Origin: a virus
Length of the DNA: 53,144 nucleotides
Virus record (IMG/VR): IMGVR_UViG_3300012920_000053
Location: 1 to 53,144 of that record
Strand: one strand, 5' to 3'
Under the pieces are notes generated by a model, which was not told the origin of the DNA, ran no database searches, and saw only the letters and a program-made list of their open reading frames with translations. Below are positions 9,449-17,700 of the stretch, in pieces. Within the stretch, counting starts at the first letter, position 1. Every line of letters starts with the position of its first letter. Position numbers and translations under genes: made by a program.

Positions 9449-9685
9449 TTATTTTTTATTTTGGGCGCGCTTTGCTTCTTCGTGTTCTTGTTTTTTCTGT
9501 TCTACGAGCCTCTGCAAAAACCACTTTCTTAGCCCAACGGGCAAACTATATGCTTCTGTGAAGCTCCACGTTCCATGGTACATCAAGATGTGCAATTCTT
9601 CGTAAACGCCCTTTTCTAAATATTCATCACTTAGGCCAAAAAAAGTCCGTTGTAAACGGAACCTCCATCTCACCCTCATACTCAC
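9449..9685 (-). CDS. Overlapping frame after gp26-like gene, probable frameshift extension (tail assembly chaperone type)
   Basis: This frame overlaps the end of the gp26-like gene by 59 bases in the +1 frame. Its own first start would be a GTG at 9685 with no clear SD, and residues 1-14 are a basic read of the gp26 sequence, not a natural N-terminus. The useful part begins at the T7 run (9638-9644) and reads GLSDEYLEKGVYEEL, then a YHGTWSFTEAYSLPVGLRKW segment and a Lys/Glu helix. That segment resembles the short protein after gp26 in T4-like marine phages. I infer expression mainly as a 345-residue fusion through +1 (or -2) slippage. Independent translation is the alternative. Confidence 0.6.
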   Translation of the reverse strand: MSMRVRWRFRLQRTFFGLSDEYLEKGVYEELHILMYHGTWSFTEAYSLPVGLRKWFLQRLVEQKKQEHEEAKRAQNKK

Positions 9686-10487
9686 AACCAGAACATTGGA
9701 AGCGGTGAGTTAGGTCAACTGTAGGGACCAATTTTTCATAAGCTTTTCGCATATATCTAGCGTCTAGTGCTGGCATATTATCAATTAGTGTTCTTTTGAA
9801 TTCATTACTATCGTTTCCTTCTACGGATACGATCATCATCCCCAATTGATCTGTTAGCACAGTTTCTGGAAGCTTTTTCTTTCTTTTGTTTTCCATTAGG
9901 TTAGCCAGTCGTCTTTCATCACGGCCGTTCATAAGTCTAACTTCTACTGTAATTTCTGAAATAGGAAGGGTGATATTGAATGTTCCATTTCCTGTTTCTG
10001 AAATTTGGTACTCCCCCCAATCGTCCCCTTGGTAAGTAGGCCTATCTTCTAGATCGAAAGAAAATTGTTGAGTTGTAGAACACGCGGGACATGTTACTTG
10101 CGTCTCATATTCACTTCCGTACCCAGAAATCCTGGCGGCGATAAGAAGTGCATTTCTATCTCCAACCAACAAGCTCTCTACTTGAATATTTTTATCCGTC
10201 ACAATATTCTTCAATAGTCTATCGATAGCTACACCTTTTTTAAGGAGTGACTTAGAAGTTAGAATGTCTTCGTCTTTTGCTGTCATGTGGCGGATTTCCA
10301 CATGTTCTTTGTCTTTCAGCGGGTGACCTTCTGGATAAAACTTACCTTTTGATGGTAAATCCACCAACTCGACCGGCTTCGGAAAGCTAAGTAACTTTTC
10401 CTGAAGGGCCTCCAAGGTTAGTGCTCCAGAAGTAGAGGAGCCAGAAGTTGCTTCTGTCCCCGTTCTTTCTGAATTTTTTCGTGCCAA
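9627..10487 (-). CDS. T4 gp26-family baseplate assembly protein
   Basis: The 286-residue protein uses a TTG start at 10487 with GAGAGGTG four bases upstream; no ATG fits the N-terminus. The first 25 residues are Ser/Thr/Gly-rich. The family core starts with LPSKGKFYPEGHPL, followed by the IRHMTAKDEDILTSKSLLKKG helix. Two CxxC pairs (CPAC near residue 137 and CSGC near 269) probably bind zinc. T4 gp26 acts in baseplate hub assembly. The 3' end holds a T7 run where the next frame can be entered. Position two genes upstream of the tape measure is the classic place for tail assembly chaperones. Confidence 0.75.
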   Translation of the reverse strand: MARKNSERTGTEATSGSSTSGALTLEALQEKLLSFPKPVELVDLPSKGKFYPEGHPLKDKEHVEIRHMTAKDEDILTSKSLLKKGVAIDRLLKNIVTDKNIQVESLLVGDRNALLIAARISGYGSEYETQVTCPACSTTQQFSFDLEDRPTYQGDDWGEYQISETGNGTFNITLPISEITVEVRLMNGRDERRLANLMENKRKKKLPETVLTDQLGMMIVSVEGNDSNEFKRTLIDNMPALDARYMRKAYEKLVPTVDLTHRFQCSGCEYEGEMEVPFTTDFFWPK

Positions 10488-10522
10488 TTTTCACCTCTCG
10501 TTTGTTATTATGGCTATTTTAT

Positions 10523-11179
10523 TTATGAATTGTTATCTGGTACTCTTGTCGTGCCCGTACCACCAAAGCCAGTGGAAGGTGCCGCTGCGTTTGGAGCATC
10601 CTTTGAAACGTCCGTTGGCTTGATTGCAGGAGTCGAAGGAGAGTACTGTATGTCTCCTTCTTCTACCATCAGATCGGCCCAGTCGTATCTAAATTTGATC
10701 GTTGTATCAGCAAGATCATCTGCTCCGTATTCCAAGTTAGAATTTTCAACACCAGAAATCCAAGCCCCGTTTAGTCTCCAAGTTTCAATAGGGTGACCAT
10801 CAGAGTCGATCATTGCGATTGTCACTTCGCCAAGAGCAGTAGCTGCTTTTGCTTTTGAGATTGTTGTTGTGTTTTTGGTTCCTTGGGCAGAATTTGTTGG
10901 TACATAATAGCCAGATCCTCTGATAATATCAGCAATTGCCCACTGCATATCTGGGTCTACTGGATCTACTAGGTTTACAGAAACTTCGTTCCATGTCACT
11001 GAACCGGGATAATAAAACGTATGATTCAGAAATTTGTGTTCTGTTGAGGCGACCTCAAAAGACGGTCTATCTGAAGTTTTTACAAACCACTGTCCCCCTC
11101 CCGGAAGTGATGCAATAGTTAGTAAAAATCTAAATTTTCTTTTGGGATCTCTCCCCGCTGCTGTTGTCCAAAATGCCAT
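10523..11179 (-). CDS. Tail tube protein, T4 gp19-like
   Basis: The 218-residue protein starts at ATG 11179 with AGGGAG about 13 bases upstream. The N-terminus (MAFWTTAAGRDPKRKFRFLLTI) and the core TFYYPGSVTWNEVSVNLVDPVDPD are characteristic of the gp19 tube family, whose subunits stack as hexamers inside the sheath. The RLNGAWISGVENSNLEYGADDLA strand near residue 140 matches the usual outer loop. The last 30 residues are Pro/Ala/Gly-rich and longer than in T4 gp19 (163 residues). It is directly downstream of the sheath gene, as in T4. Confidence 0.9.
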   Translation of the reverse strand: MAFWTTAAGRDPKRKFRFLLTIASLPGGGQWFVKTSDRPSFEVASTEHKFLNHTFYYPGSVTWNEVSVNLVDPVDPDMQWAIADIIRGSGYYVPTNSAQGTKNTTTISKAKAATALGEVTIAMIDSDGHPIETWRLNGAWISGVENSNLEYGADDLADTTIKFRYDWADLMVEEGDIQYSPSTPAIKPTDVSKDAPNAAAPSTGFGGTGTTRVPDNNS

Positions 11180-11210
11180 TTAATTAGGTCTCCCTTGTAC
11201 TTTACTCATT

Positions 11211-11220
11211 TCTAAATAGT
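11211..11220 (-). promoter_or_regulatory. ACTATTTAGA variant of the late element before the tube gene
   Basis: Coding strand reads AAAGACTATTTAGAAATG, 31 bases before the tube start codon, in the gap after the sheath stop. It would allow extra expression of the abundant tube protein. One base differs from the common form. Confidence 0.4.
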
Positions 11221-11243
11221 CTTTGAAAATATTATGAACTTTT

Positions 11244-14183
11244 TTAATCATCGAATGATGCCCCTGTTCTCGTAATATTGAAATCAATTGCAATGTATTC
11301 GATTGCTCTGGCTGGCTTCAAGAAGATTTTTGCGTAAACAATATTTCTATCAACCAAATCTGGGGTTGTTGTTGTTTCGTCTAAAACAACTTTGAATTCT
11401 GTCAGTCCACCACCAGATTGAACAGCAGACAAGAATCTATTAGTAGGGCCTGTAAATCTAGCCCAAGTAACATTTGTGTTTTGATCGAACAAGATATTGT
11501 TTGCAATTTTTGAAATCTCTCTCTTGACATAAATCAACATTCTTCTAACATTAATTCTGTCCAAGGCAGAAGGAGTTACTTGCAAAGTTTTCTGTCCGAA
11601 AATTACAATACCTTCTGATGGGAATGTAGCAATAGGGTTGATGTTTGCTTCGTACAGCGTGTCTCTATCCTTCGAGCGAACCCTTTCAGAGACTCCAACA
11701 ACCGGCATACCCGCAGAACCTTCTGTAAGTCCGCCGCGATTGAATCCCGCAGGGGCAAACCATACTTGAGATTTTGCTTCAGATGAAGCGAAGGTTCCCA
11801 AAGCTACCACTGAAGGTGGTACCCAAACTAGCTGGCCAGAGATGTTATCCCTTATTTGAACCCATGGATAATAAGCACAGGCGTAAGAACTATCAATTCC
11901 CCTTACAGTCAAGCTATTTACTGCCTCACGGACCGATCCAAGTCTATCTTGGAAAGAAAGATATGTCTTACCTTCAGCTGGAGGAAAATAAACATTTTGC
12001 AAGTCGATAACAGCAAGTGAATCTGCTCTATCCTCACACGTATCAATAATATGTTGTGTTAGAGAAGAATTTGTGAGACCAGGCATGGTGATCAGGTTAG
12101 ATTGTACCATTTCAGGATCTGCAACAGTATCAATTGCTCTTTTGATTGTGTTATAAACAGAGTTTGATGTATCTAAATCGCCCGTTTCCATTAGAGAGTT
12201 TCTAACTGGGTCAGCTTCTGTTACATCGAAACCATCAACTCCTCCATAAAATGCTGTAGTAAGTCTATTAAATCCAGCATCCAGAATTGATTTCCAAGAA
12301 CTTCCAGTTGCCGTTGTTGAAATTCCTTCTGCTCTAGATCCAGACATCCAATATACTTCTGCACCAGTCGACCCGGTGACAACAACATCATCTAGGGAGA
12401 CAATATATTGCCAACTAAGATGCTTGGTGGTTGCACCACTAGTCCAAGATGATCTAGAGATTTGTTCTGACGTGTCTACACGAGCTACCCCATCTGGGTT
12501 CGCTCTTAGGTAATCACCATAGCCAGAGTCGAATCTTGATGCGCCGGCTGAAATAGCATTATCTAGACCAAAGTATGCATCTCTAATATCTGCCAAACCT
12601 CCGTCTGAAGCTGAAATTCTCGTTGCGAGAGAAGGCGCGGACATTCTTAGTTCTGCACCATCAGGAATCCACAAGTTTCCATCATTTGGCTCGACTACTT
12701 GAGGCATATCTGATGCCCCTTCAAAGAATGCCTCGGACGCAATAGATGATCCACTAGTATATGTAACACCACCTAGTGGCTCCAGTTTTAGAGGACCAAA
12801 CGTTCCGAAAGGCAAATACCTTGGATCAGTTTGCGCGCTGTCCACTAGTTGGCTCATAATTACTCTAATATATTTAGATTGGTTATTGTATTCTCCATAT
12901 GTTCTTAGTCTGGCCTGGTTGTAGTCAAACTCTTGCCATTTTGTTCCAATTCTTCTGGCAATATAATTTTCTGAATTAGGATCAAGATTTACATTACTAA
13001 ATCTTTCTACAACCTGTACAACGTTATCTCTGTCCGACGCTCTCCTGATTAAGACTGTGAAAGAACCATACTTATTTGACTTGTTCGTCGATGCCTTGAT
13101 ATCTGAAATTGAAACTTTTAAGTTTTCCTGTACCCAAGTTCCCTCATGAAGAGATACAAACTTGAAAAGTCTCTGCATGTCGAGAGGACTGTAAGAGCCG
13201 GTTATTGTACCCAAATCTTGCGAGAAGAACCATCCAGTTTCTGGAGCTTCTGCACTAATTTGCATATCATCTCTCTGGATATTTGGCGTGCCGGTGCTTT
13301 CTTGGGCCACCAACATAGCTAAAACAGATTGGCCAGAGGCCGTTGATAGGTTTTGGATAACTTCTGCCACATCTCTTTCGAATGTCTCACCTAGCCAATA
13401 ATACTGCTCACCTTTTTTCAAGTTCGCGGTATCTGTCAGGTCTCTATTTGTCAAGATTGGGTTAGTATTCAATACATTTCTAATATATTTATCAGAGTCC
13501 CTATCCAAATTGAAGGCTGTAGTATAAACTACATTATTTGAAGTGTCGTGTATCTGTAGAGTGCTTTCCCCGTAAGTTCCGATTGTCTCAAAAAGAGCTG
13601 CTGAACCAGAGGCTGTCCGATCTGGAGATGGGAGTGTTGACGCTGCACCATTTGAGGGTGCCACTGTACCAGTAAGCGTAAGGGCGCCCTGGTCGCAATA
13701 AATCGTCGCTGCCAAAGAGCCTGTATGCTTACCATTACTGGAAGAAGCAAAAAGGTAGAGAGCATAGGAGCCTCCATTATCCGCCACACTAGTGTTGAAT
13801 CGATTAGAACATTTCCAACCAGCAAGAGCTTCATCAGTTGTATCTGCTCCCGGATGTGCCTCTCCCAAGAGCCTCATTACTGTCACTGGGCCTACTCCGG
13901 CATTCAGGTGTGCCATAGCTGCATAGGATGCATAAGTTGGGCCGATTAGGTTGCCTTCTCTCCATACATCACCATCAGGTCCGCCGCCACCGGGGATTGG
14001 ATTACCAAATACTTCCACAAATTCTGCTTGCGACCTGACTGTAACAGGTCTCATGCCTGGACCCATTCTGGTCCTTCCGATTACAACTGGGCCTACACCC
14101 AATTCATCTGCCGGTAATTGAGAATTATCAATTTCGTTTAAGAAAACGCCCGGTGAAACAAATTTAAACTTCTTAACTGACAT
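11244..14183 (-). CDS. Tail sheath protein, T4 gp18-like (979 aa)
   Basis: Starts at ATG 14183 with AAGGAG nine bases upstream. The N-terminus (KFVSPGVFLNEIDNSQLP, then VVIGRTRMGPGMRPV) and the C-terminal domain (DRINVRRMLIYVKREISKIANN, ending RAIEYIAIDFNITRTGASF) are the conserved contractile-sheath handshake regions. The protein is about 320 residues longer than T4 gp18 (659 residues); the extra sequence lies in the centre, roughly residues 130-560, and includes beta-rich, Ser/Thr-rich blocks likely to form surface domains. It is preceded by its own late element and leader hairpin and followed by the tube gene. Confidence 0.92.
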   Translation of the reverse strand: MSVKKFKFVSPGVFLNEIDNSQLPADELGVGPVVIGRTRMGPGMRPVTVRSQAEFVEVFGNPIPGGGGPDGDVWREGNLIGPTYASYAAMAHLNAGVGPVTVMRLLGEAHPGADTTDEALAGWKCSNRFNTSVADNGGSYALYLFASSSNGKHTGSLAATIYCDQGALTLTGTVAPSNGAASTLPSPDRTASGSAALFETIGTYGESTLQIHDTSNNVVYTTAFNLDRDSDKYIRNVLNTNPILTNRDLTDTANLKKGEQYYWLGETFERDVAEVIQNLSTASGQSVLAMLVAQESTGTPNIQRDDMQISAEAPETGWFFSQDLGTITGSYSPLDMQRLFKFVSLHEGTWVQENLKVSISDIKASTNKSNKYGSFTVLIRRASDRDNVVQVVERFSNVNLDPNSENYIARRIGTKWQEFDYNQARLRTYGEYNNQSKYIRVIMSQLVDSAQTDPRYLPFGTFGPLKLEPLGGVTYTSGSSIASEAFFEGASDMPQVVEPNDGNLWIPDGAELRMSAPSLATRISASDGGLADIRDAYFGLDNAISAGASRFDSGYGDYLRANPDGVARVDTSEQISRSSWTSGATTKHLSWQYIVSLDDVVVTGSTGAEVYWMSGSRAEGISTTATGSSWKSILDAGFNRLTTAFYGGVDGFDVTEADPVRNSLMETGDLDTSNSVYNTIKRAIDTVADPEMVQSNLITMPGLTNSSLTQHIIDTCEDRADSLAVIDLQNVYFPPAEGKTYLSFQDRLGSVREAVNSLTVRGIDSSYACAYYPWVQIRDNISGQLVWVPPSVVALGTFASSEAKSQVWFAPAGFNRGGLTEGSAGMPVVGVSERVRSKDRDTLYEANINPIATFPSEGIVIFGQKTLQVTPSALDRINVRRMLIYVKREISKIANNILFDQNTNVTWARFTGPTNRFLSAVQSGGGLTEFKVVLDETTTTPDLVDRNIVYAKIFLKPARAIEYIAIDFNITRTGASFDD

Positions 14184-14197
14184 CTAAGAGATCTCCT

Positions 14198-14217
14198 TCT
14201 AATTGACTCAAATTAGA
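14198..14217 (-). promoter_or_regulatory. Leader hairpin abutting the sheath ribosome site
   Basis: On the coding strand TCTAATT and AATTAGA form a perfect 7-base stem around a 6-base loop, ending at the base that begins AGGAG. It lies inside the 48-base leader between the late element and the sheath start. It may protect the mRNA 5' end or tune translation; no T-tract follows, so it is not a terminator. Confidence 0.45.
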
Positions 14218-14231
14218 TTGCTTTATCACAT

Positions 14232-14241
14232 TATAAATAGT
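14232..14241 (-). promoter_or_regulatory. ACTATTTATA element before the sheath gene
   Basis: Coding strand reads ACAAACTATTTATAATGTG, 48 bases before the sheath start, the longest spacing of the set. Here a T4-type start site would leave a full leader with its SD intact. Confidence 0.5.
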
Positions 14242-14267
14242 TTGTGAAATTTCTAAAATCAAAATAA

Positions 14268-14648
14268 TTATGATTGTTGAGATATATTCTTCTTTTTTAG
14301 AATCCCAGGCTTCCCAGTACCTTTGGGATATTCGAACTCGTAGTCATCTTTTTTGTCTCCTAAGAATTTTTCTTTTATTTCTTCGATCCTATCTTCTTTC
14401 ACTTTTTTCAACTTTTCGACGACTTCGAAGTATTTCCTCTCTTTCATTTTCGATTCAAATAAGAATTCCTTATAATCTTTGAAAGTTTTTTCTACAGCAA
14501 GATCTAAGTTTACTGGAATAATGGCTATTTCTTTCGGAACCTCTATTTGATCCGGAAGTTGGATTTCCTGAACTTCTTGTTGAACTTCTTCTTCTTCTTC
14601 AATTTGTTCATCTTTTGTAGAAAAAAGGCTAACTATTTTTTTGAACAT
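14268..14648 (-). CDS. Uncharacterised acidic/basic helical protein (126 aa)
   Basis: Starts at ATG 14648 with GAGGGG ten bases upstream, right after a terminator and late element, so it heads its own transcript with the sheath. Residues 14-45 are strongly acidic (EEEEEVQQEVQEI); residues 55-105 form a Lys/Glu helix (KMKERKYFEVVEKLKKVKEDR); the C-terminus is basic and Gly/Pro-containing. There is no membrane segment. No family is recognised. Position between fibre and sheath suggests a late role, possibly fibre assembly, but that is not shown. Confidence 0.65.
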   Translation of the reverse strand: MFKKIVSLFSTKDEQIEEEEEVQQEVQEIQLPDQIEVPKEIAIIPVNLDLAVEKTFKDYKEFLFESKMKERKYFEVVEKLKKVKEDRIEEIKEKFLGDKKDDYEFEYPKGTGKPGILKKKNISQQS

Positions 14649-14667
14649 TTCTTTTGTCCCCTCAAAA

Positions 14668-14677
14668 CATAAATAGT
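14668..14677 (-). promoter_or_regulatory. ACTATTTATG late element after the fibre terminator
   Basis: Coding strand reads TTTTAAGACTATTTATG. It begins within a few bases of the U-tract of the terminator at 14682-14713 and is 19 bases before the ATG of the 126-residue gene. Only this short interval is available to restart transcription. Confidence 0.5.
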
Positions 14678-14681
14678 CTTA

Positions 14682-14713
14682 AAAAAATAGCCCCCCTGTA
14701 AAAACAGGGGGGC
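14682..14713 (-). terminator. Strong terminator after the fibre gene
   Basis: A 9-base GC-rich stem, GCCCCCCTG (14690-14698) with CAGGGGGGC (14705-14713), has a 6-base loop. On the minus strand it is followed by TATTTTTTT. It lies 34 bases after the fibre stop codon and is the strongest terminator in the window. Confidence 0.9.
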
Positions 14714-14747
14714 AAGTAAATTATTTCTAAAATACTTTTACTCTATA

Positions 14748-17700
14748 TTAGCTTAGTGGGAAAGTTGGGATTGCTGCACCCCATTCTTCCTCGGTCGCGA
14801 TATCGTTAGAAGCGTCAGAAACCTTGGTAGCAAAGCTTGAAGGATCAGTCATTGTGCCAGTAAGGAAATCACTGCTATTTACGATAACACTAGAAGAAAG
14901 AGAAATGTCTTTCTTATAGACAACCACCATTCTATCGCCAGTAAGAAGGCCGAAGGTCATCGTAATGGCTTGTGGTGATGCTACATCGAAGTTGTAATCA
15001 AACCCTTCTGTCAGAATTTGTCCATTCAAGGAAACAAGCTGAATTTCAGATGCGTTATATTGAATGGCGTGTGTTCCGCCAGCAGCGATATCAGATGTCA
15101 GAACTTCCGTTTCTTGACAAATCATATCTCTAACTAGGGCAATATCACCTCTGACGTCTGCAACAACAGCATTAGTACCCGAAACTACAGTTTCAACAAG
15201 GCCTTCAACTTCATCTTGCATTGCCTGAACTTCAGACTGGAGAGTTTCCACATCACTCATCATCTCTAGAGCAACATCATGTGTTACCTGAAGACCATAT
15301 TCAGATGCCTGAAGTCTCTCGTCCATTTTCTTCAGAGCGTCACCGAAATCAACAGCGAGATGAAGATCTGAACTCTGAAGTGGCCACATTTGATCTTCTG
15401 TGTGAGCAACAAAGGAGATTCCTCCGACTGCACCAGAAACATAATTGTCACCAAACATATCCTTCATTTCTTGATCGTGCTGCAATTCATTAGCATCTAC
15501 ATCAGCTTGAAGATTTGAGATAGCCAAATCAGCATCTGCCTCGTTCTGATCAACGTCAGACTGAAGAGCTACCAAATCAGCTGCGACTGCGCCAGAAAGA
15601 CTAGTCACATCGCCTTGCAAGTTTGTAATTGATGTAATGATGTTAGTATCAGCAAGCTCGTAAGCAGCAACCAACTCAACTAATTGGTCTAGGTCGACAC
15701 CCGAACCAGAGAGGATTGCGTCAATACGGCCTCTTTCAACAGCAATTGCTGCATCAGCGTCGGCTTCGTTCTGATCGACGTCAGATTGAAGAGCTGCCAA
15801 ATCAGCTGCCACAGCACCCGAGAGTGAAGTAATGGCCGCATCGGCATCCGCCTCATTTTGATCTACGTCAGACTGAAGTGCTGCTAAGTCAGCCGCGAAT
15901 GCACCCGAGAGTGAAGTAATGGCTGCATCTGCATCTGCCTCGTTCTGATCGACATCCGCTTGGAGCGCTGCCAAATCAGCTGCCACAGCACCCGAGAGTG
16001 AAGTTATTGCTGCATCAGCGTCAGCTTCATTCTGATCGACATCCGCTTGGAGTGCTGCTAAGTCTGCTGCTACTGCGCCCGAAAGCGAAGTGATTGCTGC
16101 ATCAGCGTCAGCCTCATTTTGGTCTACGTCAGACTGAAGTGCTGCCAAGTCTGCTGCTACTGCGCCCGAAAGCGAAGTGATTGCTGCATCTGCATCTGCT
16201 TCATTTTGATCAACGTCAGATTGTAGCGCGGTGATGGTAGCCATCAATGCACCTGACAACGCTGTATCAGCGGCAATATAATCGGAAACAATTTGATTAT
16301 CTCTTGAGATATAGTCCGTTTCCATTGCCAACAGGTCTGCTGCTACTGCACCCGAGAGTGAAGTAATCGCGGCATCGGCATCTGCTTCGTTTTGGTCAAC
16401 GTCCGACTGAAGTGCTGCTAAGTCTGCTGCCACTGCACCCGAGAGTGAAGTAATGGCCGCATCGGCATCAGCTTCATTTTGGTCGACATCAGACTGAAGA
16501 GCTGCTAAATCAGCTGCCACAGCACCCGAGAGTGAAGTGATTGCTGCATCAGCGTCGGCTTCATTTTGATCGACATCAGATTGAAGAGCTGCAAGATCAG
16601 CTGCGACTGCTCCGGAGAGCGATGTGATAGCTGCGTCTGCATCTGCTTCATTTTGATCAACATCAGATTGAAGTGCTGCCAAGTCAGATGCTACCGCTCC
16701 GGAGAGACTAGTTACATCACCTTGGAGGTTTGTGATAGAGGTAATAATATTGGTATCTGCCAACTCGTAAGCGGCAACCAATTCTACCAACTGATCAAGA
16801 TCAACACCCGAGCCAGAGAGGATTGCGTCAATACGACCTCTTTCAACTGCGATTGCTGCGTCTGCATCTGCTTCATTTTGGTCTACGTCAGACTGAAGTG
16901 CTGCTAAGTCAGCTGCCACTGCACCAGAGAGTGAGGTGATTGCTGCATCAGCGTCAGCTTCATTTTGGTCGACATCCGACTGAAGAGCTGCAAGGTCTGC
17001 GGCAACTGCACCAGAGAGTGAAGTAATTGCTGCATCAGCGTCAGCTTCGTTCTGATCAACGTCAGATTGAAGAGCTGCAAGGTCTGCGGCAACTGCACCC
17101 GAGAGTGAAGTAATGGCAGCGTCAGCGTCCGCTTCATTTTGATCAACGTCAGATTGAAGAGCTGCAAGGTCTGCGGCAACTGCACCCGAGAGTGAAGTAA
17201 TCGCTGCATCAGCGTCAGCTTCATTTTGGTCAACGTCAGATTGTAACGCACTAATTGTAGCCATCAAAGCACCAGAAAGTGCTGTATCGGCATTGGCAAA
17301 TTCCGTTCTGATCGAAGCGCGATCGGCAGCAGCCGAAGAAGAGAGATTAGTGATGTCACCACTCAATTCAAGATCTAGTGCCGCTAGACTGCTAGAAACA
17401 GATGAAGAAAGAGACAAAATATCTGCCGCGTTGTCATCAACGTTATCCTGAACACCAGAGATAGCTGTGTCTAACAATAGATCTGCATTGTGCAAGCTAG
17501 TTGCAGCAGTAATATATCTTGCTGAAGCGTGAGCTGCATAGGATCCCGTAAGGCCGATTGCATCGATAGCTTCATCAATTTCCGTGTTAGCATCAGCAAT
17601 TTCTTGATCAACGTATGCTTTGTTTACAATCTGATCACCACTGATGAACTGAGAGTGTGCAAGTGAATACTTGATAACTCTAGGGTCGAATGCTGGAGTG

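Noticed and set aside
16566-17251. Open frames on both strands across the fibre repeats
   Set aside because: They repeat with the 87-base unit and are shadows of the coding repeats.
15510-17253. Regular direct repeats that could suggest a CRISPR array
   Set aside because: Units are contiguous and in one open frame with conserved protein sequence, and there are no unique spacers.
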